Assembly: GCF_014041915.1 (NCBI RefSeq)
Contig: NZ_CP059472.1
Span: 1,364,001-1,428,000, forward strand
Length of the DNA stretch: 64,000 nt
Origin: Marnyiella aurantia
GTDB lineage: Bacteria; Bacteroidota; Bacteroidia; Flavobacteriales; Weeksellaceae
Reading direction: 5' to 3'
Under the pieces are notes generated by a model. It searched no databases, was not told the DNA's origin, and saw only the letters and a list, made by a program, of their open reading frames with translations. The position numbers were made by a program, and so were the translations under genes. Positions 11,201 to 17,787 of the stretch are shown here, piece by piece. Each line of letters begins with the position of its first letter. Within the stretch, counting starts at the first letter, position 1.

Positions 11201-11640
11201 CACCACCTTATCAATACTCACTGGACGGCCTGACATGGCAGACCTCAAATGTGTTCAATGGAATCAGCAGAGGCACGTATACAGTTTATGTAAAAGATGC
11301 ACTGGACTGCGGAATCGTTACCCGTCAGTTTGCATTCATCAACCTAATCAACGCAATTACACCAAATGACGATGGTTTCAATGATGCCATAGATTATTCG
11401 GAACTGCTCACTAAGGAAGATCCTGTATTCCGCATCTTTGACCGTTATGGGGCTGAAGTATTCCGCGGGACACGTGCAAACCGTTTCAGCTGGGACGGCA
11501 AGAGCTCACCTACACGTCATGTAAGCACCGGTACCTATTGGTACATCCTGCAGTGGCGCGAATTCGGTTCTCCAACCACATTTCATTACACCAGCTGGCT
11601 GCTGGTAAAAAACAGAATGGGTAACATTTACAAAGAGTAA
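8218..11640 (+). CDS. T9SS type B cargo protein, paralog 3 of the array
   Basis: A 1140-residue exported protein. The start at 8218 gives a clean signal peptide (MKKNLSVFF...FAWA|Q); the in-frame ATG at 8200 lies at the promoter. Region about 22-480 is IgGFc-binding-like (ASKPVNVTNG, DQSIPTNRLG, FNFIPALNCYLPK). Then an Ig-like segment, a cadherin-like segment (ATDTFTYTFCG), three repeats of about 80-90 residues with TLADAQ/TLADAN cores (FCDDNLDG, ICDDDLDG), an Ig-like segment, an SprB-like segment and the type B T9SS sorting domain from about 1043 (ITPNDDGFND, FDRYG, WDGK, GTYWYI). It shares the CDDxxDG repeats with the truncated gene at 3-1703, so these two form one subgroup and the two genes between them another. 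Confidence 0.9.
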   Translation: MKKNLSVFFVLLMFSFAWAQLDREHWFAPMVDRTGNPNPFQKLYLSTNRTIPFPVSIYNNNVLIGTVTISKGNPQKFDVPRNFIITTLQSDLFTPITKGLHVSAEFPFYANLRFSVYNHAEIVTSKGISSTGTTFYTATAPITVQNPILNFMTSILATQDNTTVTVSGYSPTVQFSNGTTGAGNPMMTFVLNKGQSYIIEGKGEISANSDSFIGSKIVASKPVNVTNGNFNGQYAGAQPLSSDILMDQSIPTNRLGNNFALVKGNGPIGANMEGALVVAIQNNTQVFLNNETVPAAVLNEGDYYVVPDTKYVLQGNNHYNLYISTTQNAYVYQLLSGIDNAGNTVATGGFNFIPALNCYLPKQIDELGFIDENEVFSNANPTGILSIPTKLNLITETGANVLVNGNPPPAGTGPFPMTGTANWVTYGIPNVTGNITVTSNKAITAGINAGSDAVGYGGFFAGFPTQPVILNSGTNCIPGLVLTVDPLIYDSYQWLLNGTPIPAATSTSITPVQPGFYTASVTMGSCAPLVTTSYKVEKCMVNSSVVYNICSSQNIIPAFSAVTIPQTVVAATVAITVPPTLGTVTINPATGQLTYTANTPGVTATDTFTYTFCGSDPDFPECETITVTINIAQIPVNNVTLNTCTGPNGLGTYNLTLAQVTTQAPVTITYYPTLADAQTENAAALISDPTNYTSAAGVTVYAVVKSPEGCKSIANIILGLFPLATVADYTGTFCDDNLDGIFEVNLTTVTSQILPNAAYFSVSYYSTLADANAGGPNSLPNNWTYTANTTIYIRVNSPDSCPPVIKALNFIAGTPLPLLVNSSLEAICDDDLDGAKDINLTAFLPTFTADPLVSATFHSTLADAQNDTNALTNPITVTGSQTFYIRFEKAGACPATGTLVINIKIPKISDQLADAVICPGGTTVLDAGPGFDSYLWSNGATSQTITVGTGTYWVDLTSNGCVYRQTVTVTASELPEITGIDIKDNTVTVTVTGGTPPYQYSLDGLTWQTSNVFNGISRGTYTVYVKDALDCGIVTRQFAFINLINAITPNDDGFNDAIDYSELLTKEDPVFRIFDRYGAEVFRGTRANRFSWDGKSSPTRHVSTGTYWYILQWREFGSPTTFHYTSWLLVKNRMGNIYKE

Positions 11641-11649
11641 AGAAAAGCA

Positions 11650-11674
11650 AAAGGCACCAGATTGGTGCCTTTGT
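11650..11674 (+). terminator. Rho-independent terminator, possibly bidirectional
   Basis: Perfect 9-base stem AAAGGCACC / GGTGCCTTT with a 5-base loop between the convergent genes ending at 11640 and 11690. Flanking T on one side and A on the other allow use on both strands. Confidence 0.8.
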
Positions 11675-11689
11675 ACAAATATTCTACTC

Positions 11690-12256
11690 TTAAAATTTAC
11701 CGCGTTGCCTCATGTGAGGGTTATGCATGTGTTTTTGCATAGATGGCATTTTCATCTGGTCCTTCATCATCTTAATCTGGTCCGTCATCATACCTGCGGT
11801 ATCCAGTTTTTTGGCTTCTTCCAGTAAACGCTGTCCTTCCTGACGCCTGCCACGTGATATTGCCGATGCGGCCAGGTTCAGTGTAGCCATCGCACGGTCC
11901 TGCTTCATGTTAAGACCGTATTCCAGCGCTTTTTTCATATACGGTTCCACTTTTCCGGGACTGTCCTGCGCAAGAGTTAAACCTGTAAGGTAATGGAAAT
12001 ACCCATACTGAGTTTTATGAAGCTGTGTGGTATAATTGGTCACTTTGCCAAGCCACGATGCCGCCTTCTCCATATTCTGTTTCCTAAGATGCCAGAAAGC
12101 CATCAGGATCATTTCATTTTTGAAATAAAGAAGGATCGGAAAAGCCGACAGCAGGAAAACCACAACGCCCCAGCCAATGTCTCTGGTAAAGAACATCATA
12201 TAGATTCCGGATATGATTAATAATGCCGCAAGGACAATTTTAATATTTTTATTCAT
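11690..12256 (-). CDS. Small membrane protein with TPR-like C-terminal half
   Basis: A 188-residue protein not recognised as a named family. Two hydrophobic helices lie at about residues 7-22 and 28-44, followed by a helical region (about 55-150) that looks like degenerate tetratricopeptide repeats (KAASWLGKV, YFHYLTGLTLAQ, MATLNLAASAISRGRRQEGQRLLEEAKKLD). The tail is rich in Met, Lys and His (MMKDQMKMPSMQKHMHNPHM), possibly a metal-binding or simply flexible end. It sits alone between the cargo array and folA on the same strand as folA, with 53 bases between them. Function unknown; a helical adaptor at the inner membrane is an inference. Confidence 0.75.
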   Translation of the reverse strand: MNKNIKIVLAALLIISGIYMMFFTRDIGWGVVVFLLSAFPILLYFKNEMILMAFWHLRKQNMEKAASWLGKVTNYTTQLHKTQYGYFHYLTGLTLAQDSPGKVEPYMKKALEYGLNMKQDRAMATLNLAASAISRGRRQEGQRLLEEAKKLDTAGMMTDQIKMMKDQMKMPSMQKHMHNPHMRQRGKF

Positions 12257-12309
12257 TATTGAAATTTTAAGACTGCAAAGATAGGTATTTTGCTTAAAAA
12301 TAAGGGCGT

Positions 12310-12819
12310 TTATCCCTGCTCCGCATTCAGCGGAATGATTCGTTCAAAGGTTTCGAAAGTCATATCAAACTGGTTCTTTTCATCGCTTGCTACAGACTCC
12401 TCCCCGGATTTACGCCAGATTTTCATATCGATCCTGGGGAAAAACGTATCCGCAGGACAGGTAGTATTTACACGTGTCACTTCCAGTTTATCGGTGAGCT
12501 CCAGTGTCTGCTCATAAATATTGCCACCGCCGATGATGAAGATGTCTTCATCTATTTTTTTAGCAAACTTCAGTGCTTCCTTAATGCTTCCGACGATTAG
12601 GATGCCTTCCTGAAACCAGTCCTTCCGGCGGCTGATAACAATATTGGTACGGTTAGGCAAAGGTTTGCCAATACTCTCATAGGTCTTGCGGCCCATGATG
12701 ACGGGATGCCCCGACGTAATGGCTTTGAACCGCTTAAGATCCGCCGGCAAATGCCAAAGAAGGCTGTTCTGAAAGCCGATTCCGTTTTCCTGGTCCATCG
12801 CTACTACAATAGTGGTCAT
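12310..12819 (-). CDS. folA: Dihydrofolate reductase
   Basis: Reduces dihydrofolate to tetrahydrofolate with NADPH in the cytoplasm, supplying one-carbon carriers. The 169-residue length is normal. Visible family motifs are NGIG and LLWHLPADLKRF, where D27 is the conserved acidic active-site residue, HPVIMGRKTYESIGKPLPNR for the cofactor region, and IFIIGGGNIYEQ. The start ATG at 12819 is preceded by a minus-strand promoter element at 12836-12843. Genes on the other side (LemA operon) are divergent. Confidence 0.97.
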   Translation of the reverse strand: MTTIVVAMDQENGIGFQNSLLWHLPADLKRFKAITSGHPVIMGRKTYESIGKPLPNRTNIVISRRKDWFQEGILIVGSIKEALKFAKKIDEDIFIIGGGNIYEQTLELTDKLEVTRVNTTCPADTFFPRIDMKIWRKSGEESVASDEKNQFDMTFETFERIIPLNAEQG

Positions 12820-12835
12820 CTTTTAGGTATTTCCG

Positions 12836-12843
12836 CAAAAGTA
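12836..12843 (-). promoter_or_regulatory. Putative -7 promoter element for folA (TACTTTTG)
   Basis: On the minus strand TACTTTTG fits TAnnTTTG, 16 bases before the folA start. It lies 12 bases from the divergent element at 12856. Confidence 0.5.
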
Positions 12844-12855
12844 GCACATAATTTG

Positions 12856-12863
12856 TATATTTG
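12856..12863 (+). promoter_or_regulatory. Putative -7 promoter element for the LemA operon (TATATTTG)
   Basis: TATATTTG fits TAnnTTTG and gives a leader of about 30 bases before the ATG at 12898. It is back to back with the folA promoter. Confidence 0.5.
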
Positions 12864-12897
12864 GTTAGCGAATTTTTTAAAATCAAATTAATAAACT

Positions 12898-13506
12898 ATG
12901 AAAAACAAAGGTTGTTTAAGCGCCGGAACTCTCGGAATCGCATTGCTGGTAATACTGGGGCTTGTGCTTCTTTGGGGTGTTCCAAAATACAACAGTCTGG
13001 TGGCTAAGGAGCAGACTGTAAACACTAAATGGAGTAATGTGGAAACCGTTTATCAGAAGCGGGCTAACCTTATACCAAATCTTGAGAGAACAGTGAAATC
13101 CTATTCACAGTTTGAGCAGGAAACATTAACAGGCGTTATAGAGGCACGTTCCAAAGCAACATCTATAAATGTAGATCCAACAAATATGACGGAGCAGGAT
13201 ATGGCGCGTTTCCAGGCAGCACAGGGGCAGCTTACAGGAGCTCTGAGCCGGCTTATGGCAGTGGTGGAGCAGTATCCAAATCTGAAAGCAGACCAGCAGT
13301 ATACCAATTTCCAGAGAGAATATACCGCCATTGAAAACAGCATACGTGCTGAAACTGTAGTCTTTAACGGTGCAGCACAGGATTTCAATACCAGCATCAA
13401 AACTTTCCCTAATAATATCCTGGCCAACTTCACCAACTTTAAAGAGAAACCATACTTTAAGGCGGCTGCAGGTGCAGAACAGGCTCCGGAAGTATTTACC
13501 AACTAG
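12898..13506 (+). CDS. LemA family protein
   Basis: A 202-residue protein with one N-terminal transmembrane helix (about residues 11-30) and the LemA helical body: YNSLVAKEQTVNTKWSNVETVYQKRANLIPNLERTV, then a long helical region ending in FNTSIKTFPNN. LemA proteins are membrane-anchored helical bundles of uncertain function. The gene is followed after 4 bases by two TPM-domain genes, a widely seen arrangement that suggests the three act together in the envelope. Confidence 0.93.
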   Translation: MKNKGCLSAGTLGIALLVILGLVLLWGVPKYNSLVAKEQTVNTKWSNVETVYQKRANLIPNLERTVKSYSQFEQETLTGVIEARSKATSINVDPTNMTEQDMARFQAAQGQLTGALSRLMAVVEQYPNLKADQQYTNFQREYTAIENSIRAETVVFNGAAQDFNTSIKTFPNNILANFTNFKEKPYFKAAAGAEQAPEVFTN

Positions 13507-13510
13507 AGCA

Positions 13511-13939
13511 ATGAACAGTTTCCTAAGCACTGAACAAATGGCTTCCCTTGTGGAAGCCATTCAAACAGCAGAGGACCACTCTACAGGTGAGATCCGGGTC
13601 CATATTGATTCCAATACCGAGGAAGAGAATGCTGAGGTCGCTTTTGAAGTTTTCAGAAGGCTGTGCATGGAGAAGACGGCCGAACGTAACGCCGTACTCT
13701 TCCATATAAATTTTGAGCAACGCTATCTTACCATAATCGGTGACGAGGGCATCCACAAAAAAGTGCACCAGCAGTTTTGGGACAAAATGCACGATGATAT
13801 AACAACTGGCTTTTCAAAAGGCCTAATCTTCGAACCTCTTCAGAAGGCAATACTTGACACGGGTATTGAACTGAAGAAATATTTTCCTGTAAAGGGAGAA
13901 AACAATAACGAACTCTCTGATGAGATCAGCTTCTCTTAA
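13511..13939 (+). CDS. TPM domain protein, soluble
   Basis: A 142-residue protein starting at the ATG at 13511, four bases after the LemA stop. The TPM (TLP18.3/Psb32/MOLO-1) domain shows in AEDHSTGEIRVHID, AVLFHINFEQRYLTIIGDEGIHKKV and FWDKMHDDITTGFSKGLIFEPLQKAI. No signal peptide or membrane helix is seen, so it is probably cytoplasmic, unlike the next gene. Its last 20 bases overlap the start of the next gene (ATG at 13920), indicating translational coupling. Role in the cell unknown. Confidence 0.88.
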   Translation: MNSFLSTEQMASLVEAIQTAEDHSTGEIRVHIDSNTEEENAEVAFEVFRRLCMEKTAERNAVLFHINFEQRYLTIIGDEGIHKKVHQQFWDKMHDDITTGFSKGLIFEPLQKAILDTGIELKKYFPVKGENNNELSDEISFS

Positions 13940-14708
13940 ATTTTTTACCGTCTTTTTAATTTGCTGCGGTTGGTTTCACACTTCTGCTCAGTATAAAATT
14001 CCTCAGAAACCTGCAGTTTTGTACCCGGTGTTTGATGAAAGCGGTATTCTGAGCCAAAACGAAAAAGATCTGCTGAACCAGAAACTTATAAAGTTTGAAG
14101 ACAGTACTTCTACTGAGATCGAAGTAATCATCATCCCTACCACTCAGGGCGAGGATATTAATTTCCTGGCCTGGGAGTTTGGAGAAAAGTGGCAAATCGG
14201 CAAAAAAGGTCAGGATAATGGAATTGTTTTCCTGATCGCAACGGAAGACAGAACCATGTCCATCCAGCAGGGACGTGATGTGGAGAAATATCTCACCGCC
14301 TCGGTGGCGGGACAGATCATCGACTATGTGGTAGCCCCTAACTTTAAACAGGGAATGTGGTATGAGGGCATTAACCGCGGCACCTCAGCGCTCATGGAAG
14401 CCGTGCAGGGAAAATACAAACCAGTAGTAAAAAAGAACAGTGAAGGTGGAGGCATGAGTGTTTTCGAGATTATTCTGATTACATTTTTCGTCCTGTTTAT
14501 ACTGAGTTTCCTCTTCAAAAACCGTGGTGGCGGCAACCGTAATGATGATGACGATGAAATCCTTACGCGTCGTGGCAGGCGCAGCTATCCCGGAGGTTTC
14601 TTCCCGTTCCCAATGGGAGGCGGAGGCTTCGGCGGCGGAGGCGGTGGATTTGGAGGCTTTGGCGGCGGCGGAAGTTTCGGTGGTGGCGGTGCCTCCGGCG
14701 GCTGGTAA
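13920..14708 (+). CDS. TPM domain membrane protein with glycine-rich tail (YgcG-like)
   Basis: A 262-residue protein with a signal peptide (about 1-24, ending TSA|Q), a TPM domain at about 30-165 (VFDESGILSQNEKDLLNQKL, STEIEVIIIPTTQGEDI, KGQDNGIVFLIATEDRTMSIQQGRDVEKYLTASVAGQI type motifs), a transmembrane helix at about 180-198 and a glycine/phenylalanine/serine-rich C-terminus ending in GGGASGGW. This is the YgcG layout: domain outside the membrane, glycine-rich tail inside. It overlaps the preceding TPM gene and completes a LemA-TPM-TPM operon. Confidence 0.92.
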   Translation: MRSASLKFFTVFLICCGWFHTSAQYKIPQKPAVLYPVFDESGILSQNEKDLLNQKLIKFEDSTSTEIEVIIIPTTQGEDINFLAWEFGEKWQIGKKGQDNGIVFLIATEDRTMSIQQGRDVEKYLTASVAGQIIDYVVAPNFKQGMWYEGINRGTSALMEAVQGKYKPVVKKNSEGGGMSVFEIILITFFVLFILSFLFKNRGGGNRNDDDDEILTRRGRRSYPGGFFPFPMGGGGFGGGGGGFGGFGGGGSFGGGGASGGW

Positions 14709-14728
14709 TGCAGATTAAAGGAAAAGAC

Positions 14729-14767
14729 AAAAAAGGATGTCCTGATTACCAGGTCATCCTTTTTTAT
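14729..14767 (+). terminator. Rho-independent terminator of the LemA/TPM operon
   Basis: Stem AAAAGGATG..CCTG / CAGG..CATCCTTTT with one mismatch and a T run, 20 bases after the stop at 14708. Confidence 0.85.
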
Positions 14768-15174
14768 AATTTAAGTTCCCCTGGCATTACACATAATCTG
14801 CTAAAATTCAGCAGCCTCTTTGTCATTCCGCAGGAATCTAACTGGTTTAATAAAAGTGTTTTAAGATCATTTATTAAATGTAAACAATTGGAATACAGTA
14901 GATCTCCGATGGGATGGTTAATAACAAGATGCATCTCTTGTGACAAAATGAAACCCTGGCCAGCTAATATTAGTTGCTATTACTCCAATTACAGGTGCAT
15001 CTTCCAAAGCATATTTATCATAAGTGCGTCAGTAGGATTAGTAGCTGTTCAAGGCTGCATTAAAACACTGCATCATGATCTTTTTCCAAAAGTAAAGGAA
15101 AGTTAGCTACTTCCTGAGACTGCATCTTCAGATGCTCCTATTAAACTGACCAGTATTACGAAACGAACAATATT
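14768..15174. other. Intergenic region without a supported gene
   Basis: About 400 bases between convergent genes. Both short reading frames here (60 residues on the minus strand, 132 on the plus strand) look like chance and match no family I know. The only structured part is the perfect inverted repeat ATTCC-GCA-GGAAT near 14825, in a setting (TTTGTCATTCCGCAGGAATC) that resembles dispersed intergenic repeats, but no second copy is visible in this window. Confidence 0.5.
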
Positions 15175-17007
15175 TTACTTCTTCACCGTCATTTTAAAGG
15201 TCTTCAGCAGCTCGCCGGATTTTTTGGAAACCGAAAGTATGTAATTTCCTGAAGTTAGGAGGTGTCCCCAACTGAAATCCTGCTTTTGCTGGCGTGAAAG
15301 CTCTTCTTTCTTCACCAGTCTGCCGGCGGTATCATACAGTGCCAGAACGGTGGCTTCTTTTGCCAAAGCAGATCCTGACAGTGTGAAATTACCGTTGTTG
15401 GGATTGTTATACAGTTGTATGTCCGCTGAAAAGCCTGCGGTTTCGGAGGTTCCCAGTTCATCTTTAAATACAAACCGCGTCACAAAACCGAACGGAGAAC
15501 CCGGATAAGGGTTGGTCATGGACTGATATGGTGCGCCTTCAGTTCCGATACCGGTGGTTGCACCAGTGCTGCCCCACAGAATTAAGGTTCCGTCACTGAG
15601 TAACTCGGGATTTATATGTTCCTGAAACATATTAGCTCCGGCCCCTCCAAAATAGGAGCACCACAATCTGCTGCCGGAACTGTCAAACTCTGCAAAAAAC
15701 ATGTTTGTGAGACTGTTTGATGTGTTGGAGGGAGTGGTAAGATGCGCACCCGGAGTAGAAATATTAGACACAGCACCGTACTGGCTTCCTGCGATAATTA
15801 TGCGGTTACCCAGTATTGTTAATGTACTTCCAAAAACCTCCTCGTAGCCGTCACTCCCAAAATAGGTACTCCAAACACGGTTACCGTCATGGCTGAATTT
15901 GGTTAAAAACAAATCTGCCCCACCTGTTAGCTGACCTTTAAATGCGCCAGGAGTGGCGAAATAGGCGGGATAGTCCGTATCCTGATTTTGACCGCTCACA
16001 TAAAGTCCCGTGCTGTTTACTTCAATATCCCAAATTCCCGCACCGGTATAAGTGGTGATATTGTGTGGCGTACCGTAAAAGGTACTCCAGATTCTCTGTC
16101 CGGTAGCAGCATCCAATTTCATAAGCAAATTCATCGCAGGCCCTGTGGGCTGAAAGGTTCCGGGTGTGGTGAGCTGACCGGGCATATTCGGATCATACCC
16201 ACCACTGGTATACAAGTTCCCGGCATAATATTCCATCTCCCTAGTACCATCAGGACAGTAGGTGGCCCACATTTTTTGACCTGCGGAATTCAGCTTTACA
16301 ATGTATCCGTTTTCTCCAAGCTGACCACTGACGGTCTGGTATGGAACAAAATTTTCCTGATAGACCCCGGCCGTTCCGAGTCCTGCAATGGATTCCCTAG
16401 CCCCACCTCTTACAAAAACATTATTATCCTCATCAAAACAGAGAGCAAAAGCAGCGCCGCCTGAATTTGGCAGGTAAGTGGTCCATACAAGATTACTGGT
16501 GCTGTCGTATTTGGAAAGAGTATACGTATACGCCCCTGAACCGACATTCTGTGTGAGCCAGGCTCCGGGTGTAGAAAGGTTAGGAATATTGCCAGGCAAC
16601 TGCTTTAGCATGAATCTATTATTAAAAGAGTCTACACCAATTAATCTTTCGCTTGCACCATTACTAATACCATTATAACCTGCAGATAACTGTTGCCCGG
16701 TCACCGATAGTGATACAGAATAACGATTTTGTAAAGGAAATACAGAGGGATTACCACCGCCTGCTGTAAACTGATCATAATACGTATTGCTGTAGCCTGA
16801 GGCAAAAGCAGTGGTACCAGACAGAAACAGGTTGTTTTGCGTATCGGAAGAAAAGGAGGTGTCTGTCAAATGCGTATCAAGCAAATGGGTTCCTGTTCCG
16901 CCAACATAAGTACCCCACTGCTGCTCATAGGGAAATACAGACTGGGCCTCGAAACCGGTTCCTACGGAGATACATACAAGGAAAAAAAAGTGTTTAAGAA
17001 TTTTCAT
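15175..17007 (-). CDS. T9SS type A cargo protein with beta-propeller repeats
   Basis: A 610-residue exported protein. The start at 17007 gives a signal peptide (MKILKHFFF...GTGFEA|Q); an upstream in-frame ATG at 17088 would add 27 residues before it and is unlikely. The middle has repeated segments of SBBP-like beta-propeller type (WGTYVGGTGT, LVWTTYLPNSGG, KMWATYCPDG, RIWSTFYGTP, RVWSTYFGSDG, RLWCSYFGGAG) alternating with STPGAHLT/TTPGTF segments. The last 75 residues (LYNNPNNGNFTLSG, YDTAGRLVKK, LTSGNYILSV) are the type A T9SS sorting domain, removed on export in other species. Probable secreted or surface-attached protein of unknown ligand. Confidence 0.9.
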   Translation of the reverse strand: MKILKHFFFLVCISVGTGFEAQSVFPYEQQWGTYVGGTGTHLLDTHLTDTSFSSDTQNNLFLSGTTAFASGYSNTYYDQFTAGGGNPSVFPLQNRYSVSLSVTGQQLSAGYNGISNGASERLIGVDSFNNRFMLKQLPGNIPNLSTPGAWLTQNVGSGAYTYTLSKYDSTSNLVWTTYLPNSGGAAFALCFDEDNNVFVRGGARESIAGLGTAGVYQENFVPYQTVSGQLGENGYIVKLNSAGQKMWATYCPDGTREMEYYAGNLYTSGGYDPNMPGQLTTPGTFQPTGPAMNLLMKLDAATGQRIWSTFYGTPHNITTYTGAGIWDIEVNSTGLYVSGQNQDTDYPAYFATPGAFKGQLTGGADLFLTKFSHDGNRVWSTYFGSDGYEEVFGSTLTILGNRIIIAGSQYGAVSNISTPGAHLTTPSNTSNSLTNMFFAEFDSSGSRLWCSYFGGAGANMFQEHINPELLSDGTLILWGSTGATTGIGTEGAPYQSMTNPYPGSPFGFVTRFVFKDELGTSETAGFSADIQLYNNPNNGNFTLSGSALAKEATVLALYDTAGRLVKKEELSRQQKQDFSWGHLLTSGNYILSVSKKSGELLKTFKMTVKK

Positions 17008-17262
17008 ATTTAATAGATTTGGACATAAATAATATTTGTGCGATGGAATACTGTCATGGTAATTGTCTACTAATATATATATATCCACACAAAATAATTC
17101 TCAATAAAAATCAAATTTTTTTATTAAATCATACACATCACCGGTTCGGGAGCCATCTTTTCTCAAACTTTTACCCTGTCAGAAAATGAGTGTGCAGATT
17201 TAGGAAGAAAGTAAAATACCGGAACAGGCTATTTTTTCTATATTTACAAAAACGGACGTCTT

Positions 17263-17787
17263 GTGGAAAACACCCTGGTTTTATTTGCCCATCCCTATCT
17301 GGAACACTCAAAATCCAACAGGGAGCTCATTAATTTTTATGTGAGGCATCAGCACTATACGTTTCGGGATCTGTACGAAGAATTCCCCGAGTTTCATATC
17401 CCCGCATTTCGCGAACGGAAGAGAATTGCCAATTATGACAGGATTATCTTTCACTTCCCACTGATATGGTTCGGAATACCTCCGCTCCTAAAACTATGGA
17501 TTGACGAGGTGTTCGACCTGAAGTGGCAGGAGCAATCCACTGAAAATCCACTTGCAGGCAAGGAAGTTGTTGTCCTTGTTACCACCAATTATCAGCAGGA
17601 ACAATTTGGTGAGCAGGGACATTTTCAATATTCAATAGAAGAGCTTATATCGGGTCTTTTTGTCGTGCTGAAACAGAATAAGCTCCACCTGAAGGATTTT
17701 TTGTGCATTTACGATATAGACCAAATGGACAAAAAAGAGATCATCAAACAAAAGCAACACTTTATGTCAATACTAAACGCTGAATAA
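17263..17787 (+). CDS. KefF/KefG-type NAD(P)H oxidoreductase (flavodoxin fold)
   Basis: A 174-residue protein starting with GTG at 17263. It has the NQO/Kef ancillary flavoprotein pattern: VLFAHPYLEHSKSN near the N-terminus (phosphate loop), RDLYEEFPEF, and FHFPLIWFGIPPLLKLWIDEVF (the PxxWxxxPxxLKxWxD motif) at about 65-86. Its stop overlaps the next start by one base, and that gene is a Kef-type antiporter; in other bacteria such flavoproteins bind and activate KefB/KefC. The pairing supports a regulatory subunit rather than a free quinone reductase. Confidence 0.92.
   Translation: MENTLVLFAHPYLEHSKSNRELINFYVRHQHYTFRDLYEEFPEFHIPAFRERKRIANYDRIIFHFPLIWFGIPPLLKLWIDEVFDLKWQEQSTENPLAGKEVVVLVTTNYQQEQFGEQGHFQYSIEELISGLFVVLKQNKLHLKDFLCIYDIDQMDKKEIIKQKQHFMSILNAE

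Noticed and set aside
14600-14706. GGC/GGA-rich tract as a DNA repeat
   Set aside because: It encodes the glycine-rich tail of the TPM membrane protein, which is usual for that family.
14708-15106. 132-codon plus-strand frame after the TPM operon
   Set aside because: It begins at the TPM stop, runs through the terminator hairpin, and its translation has no family features.
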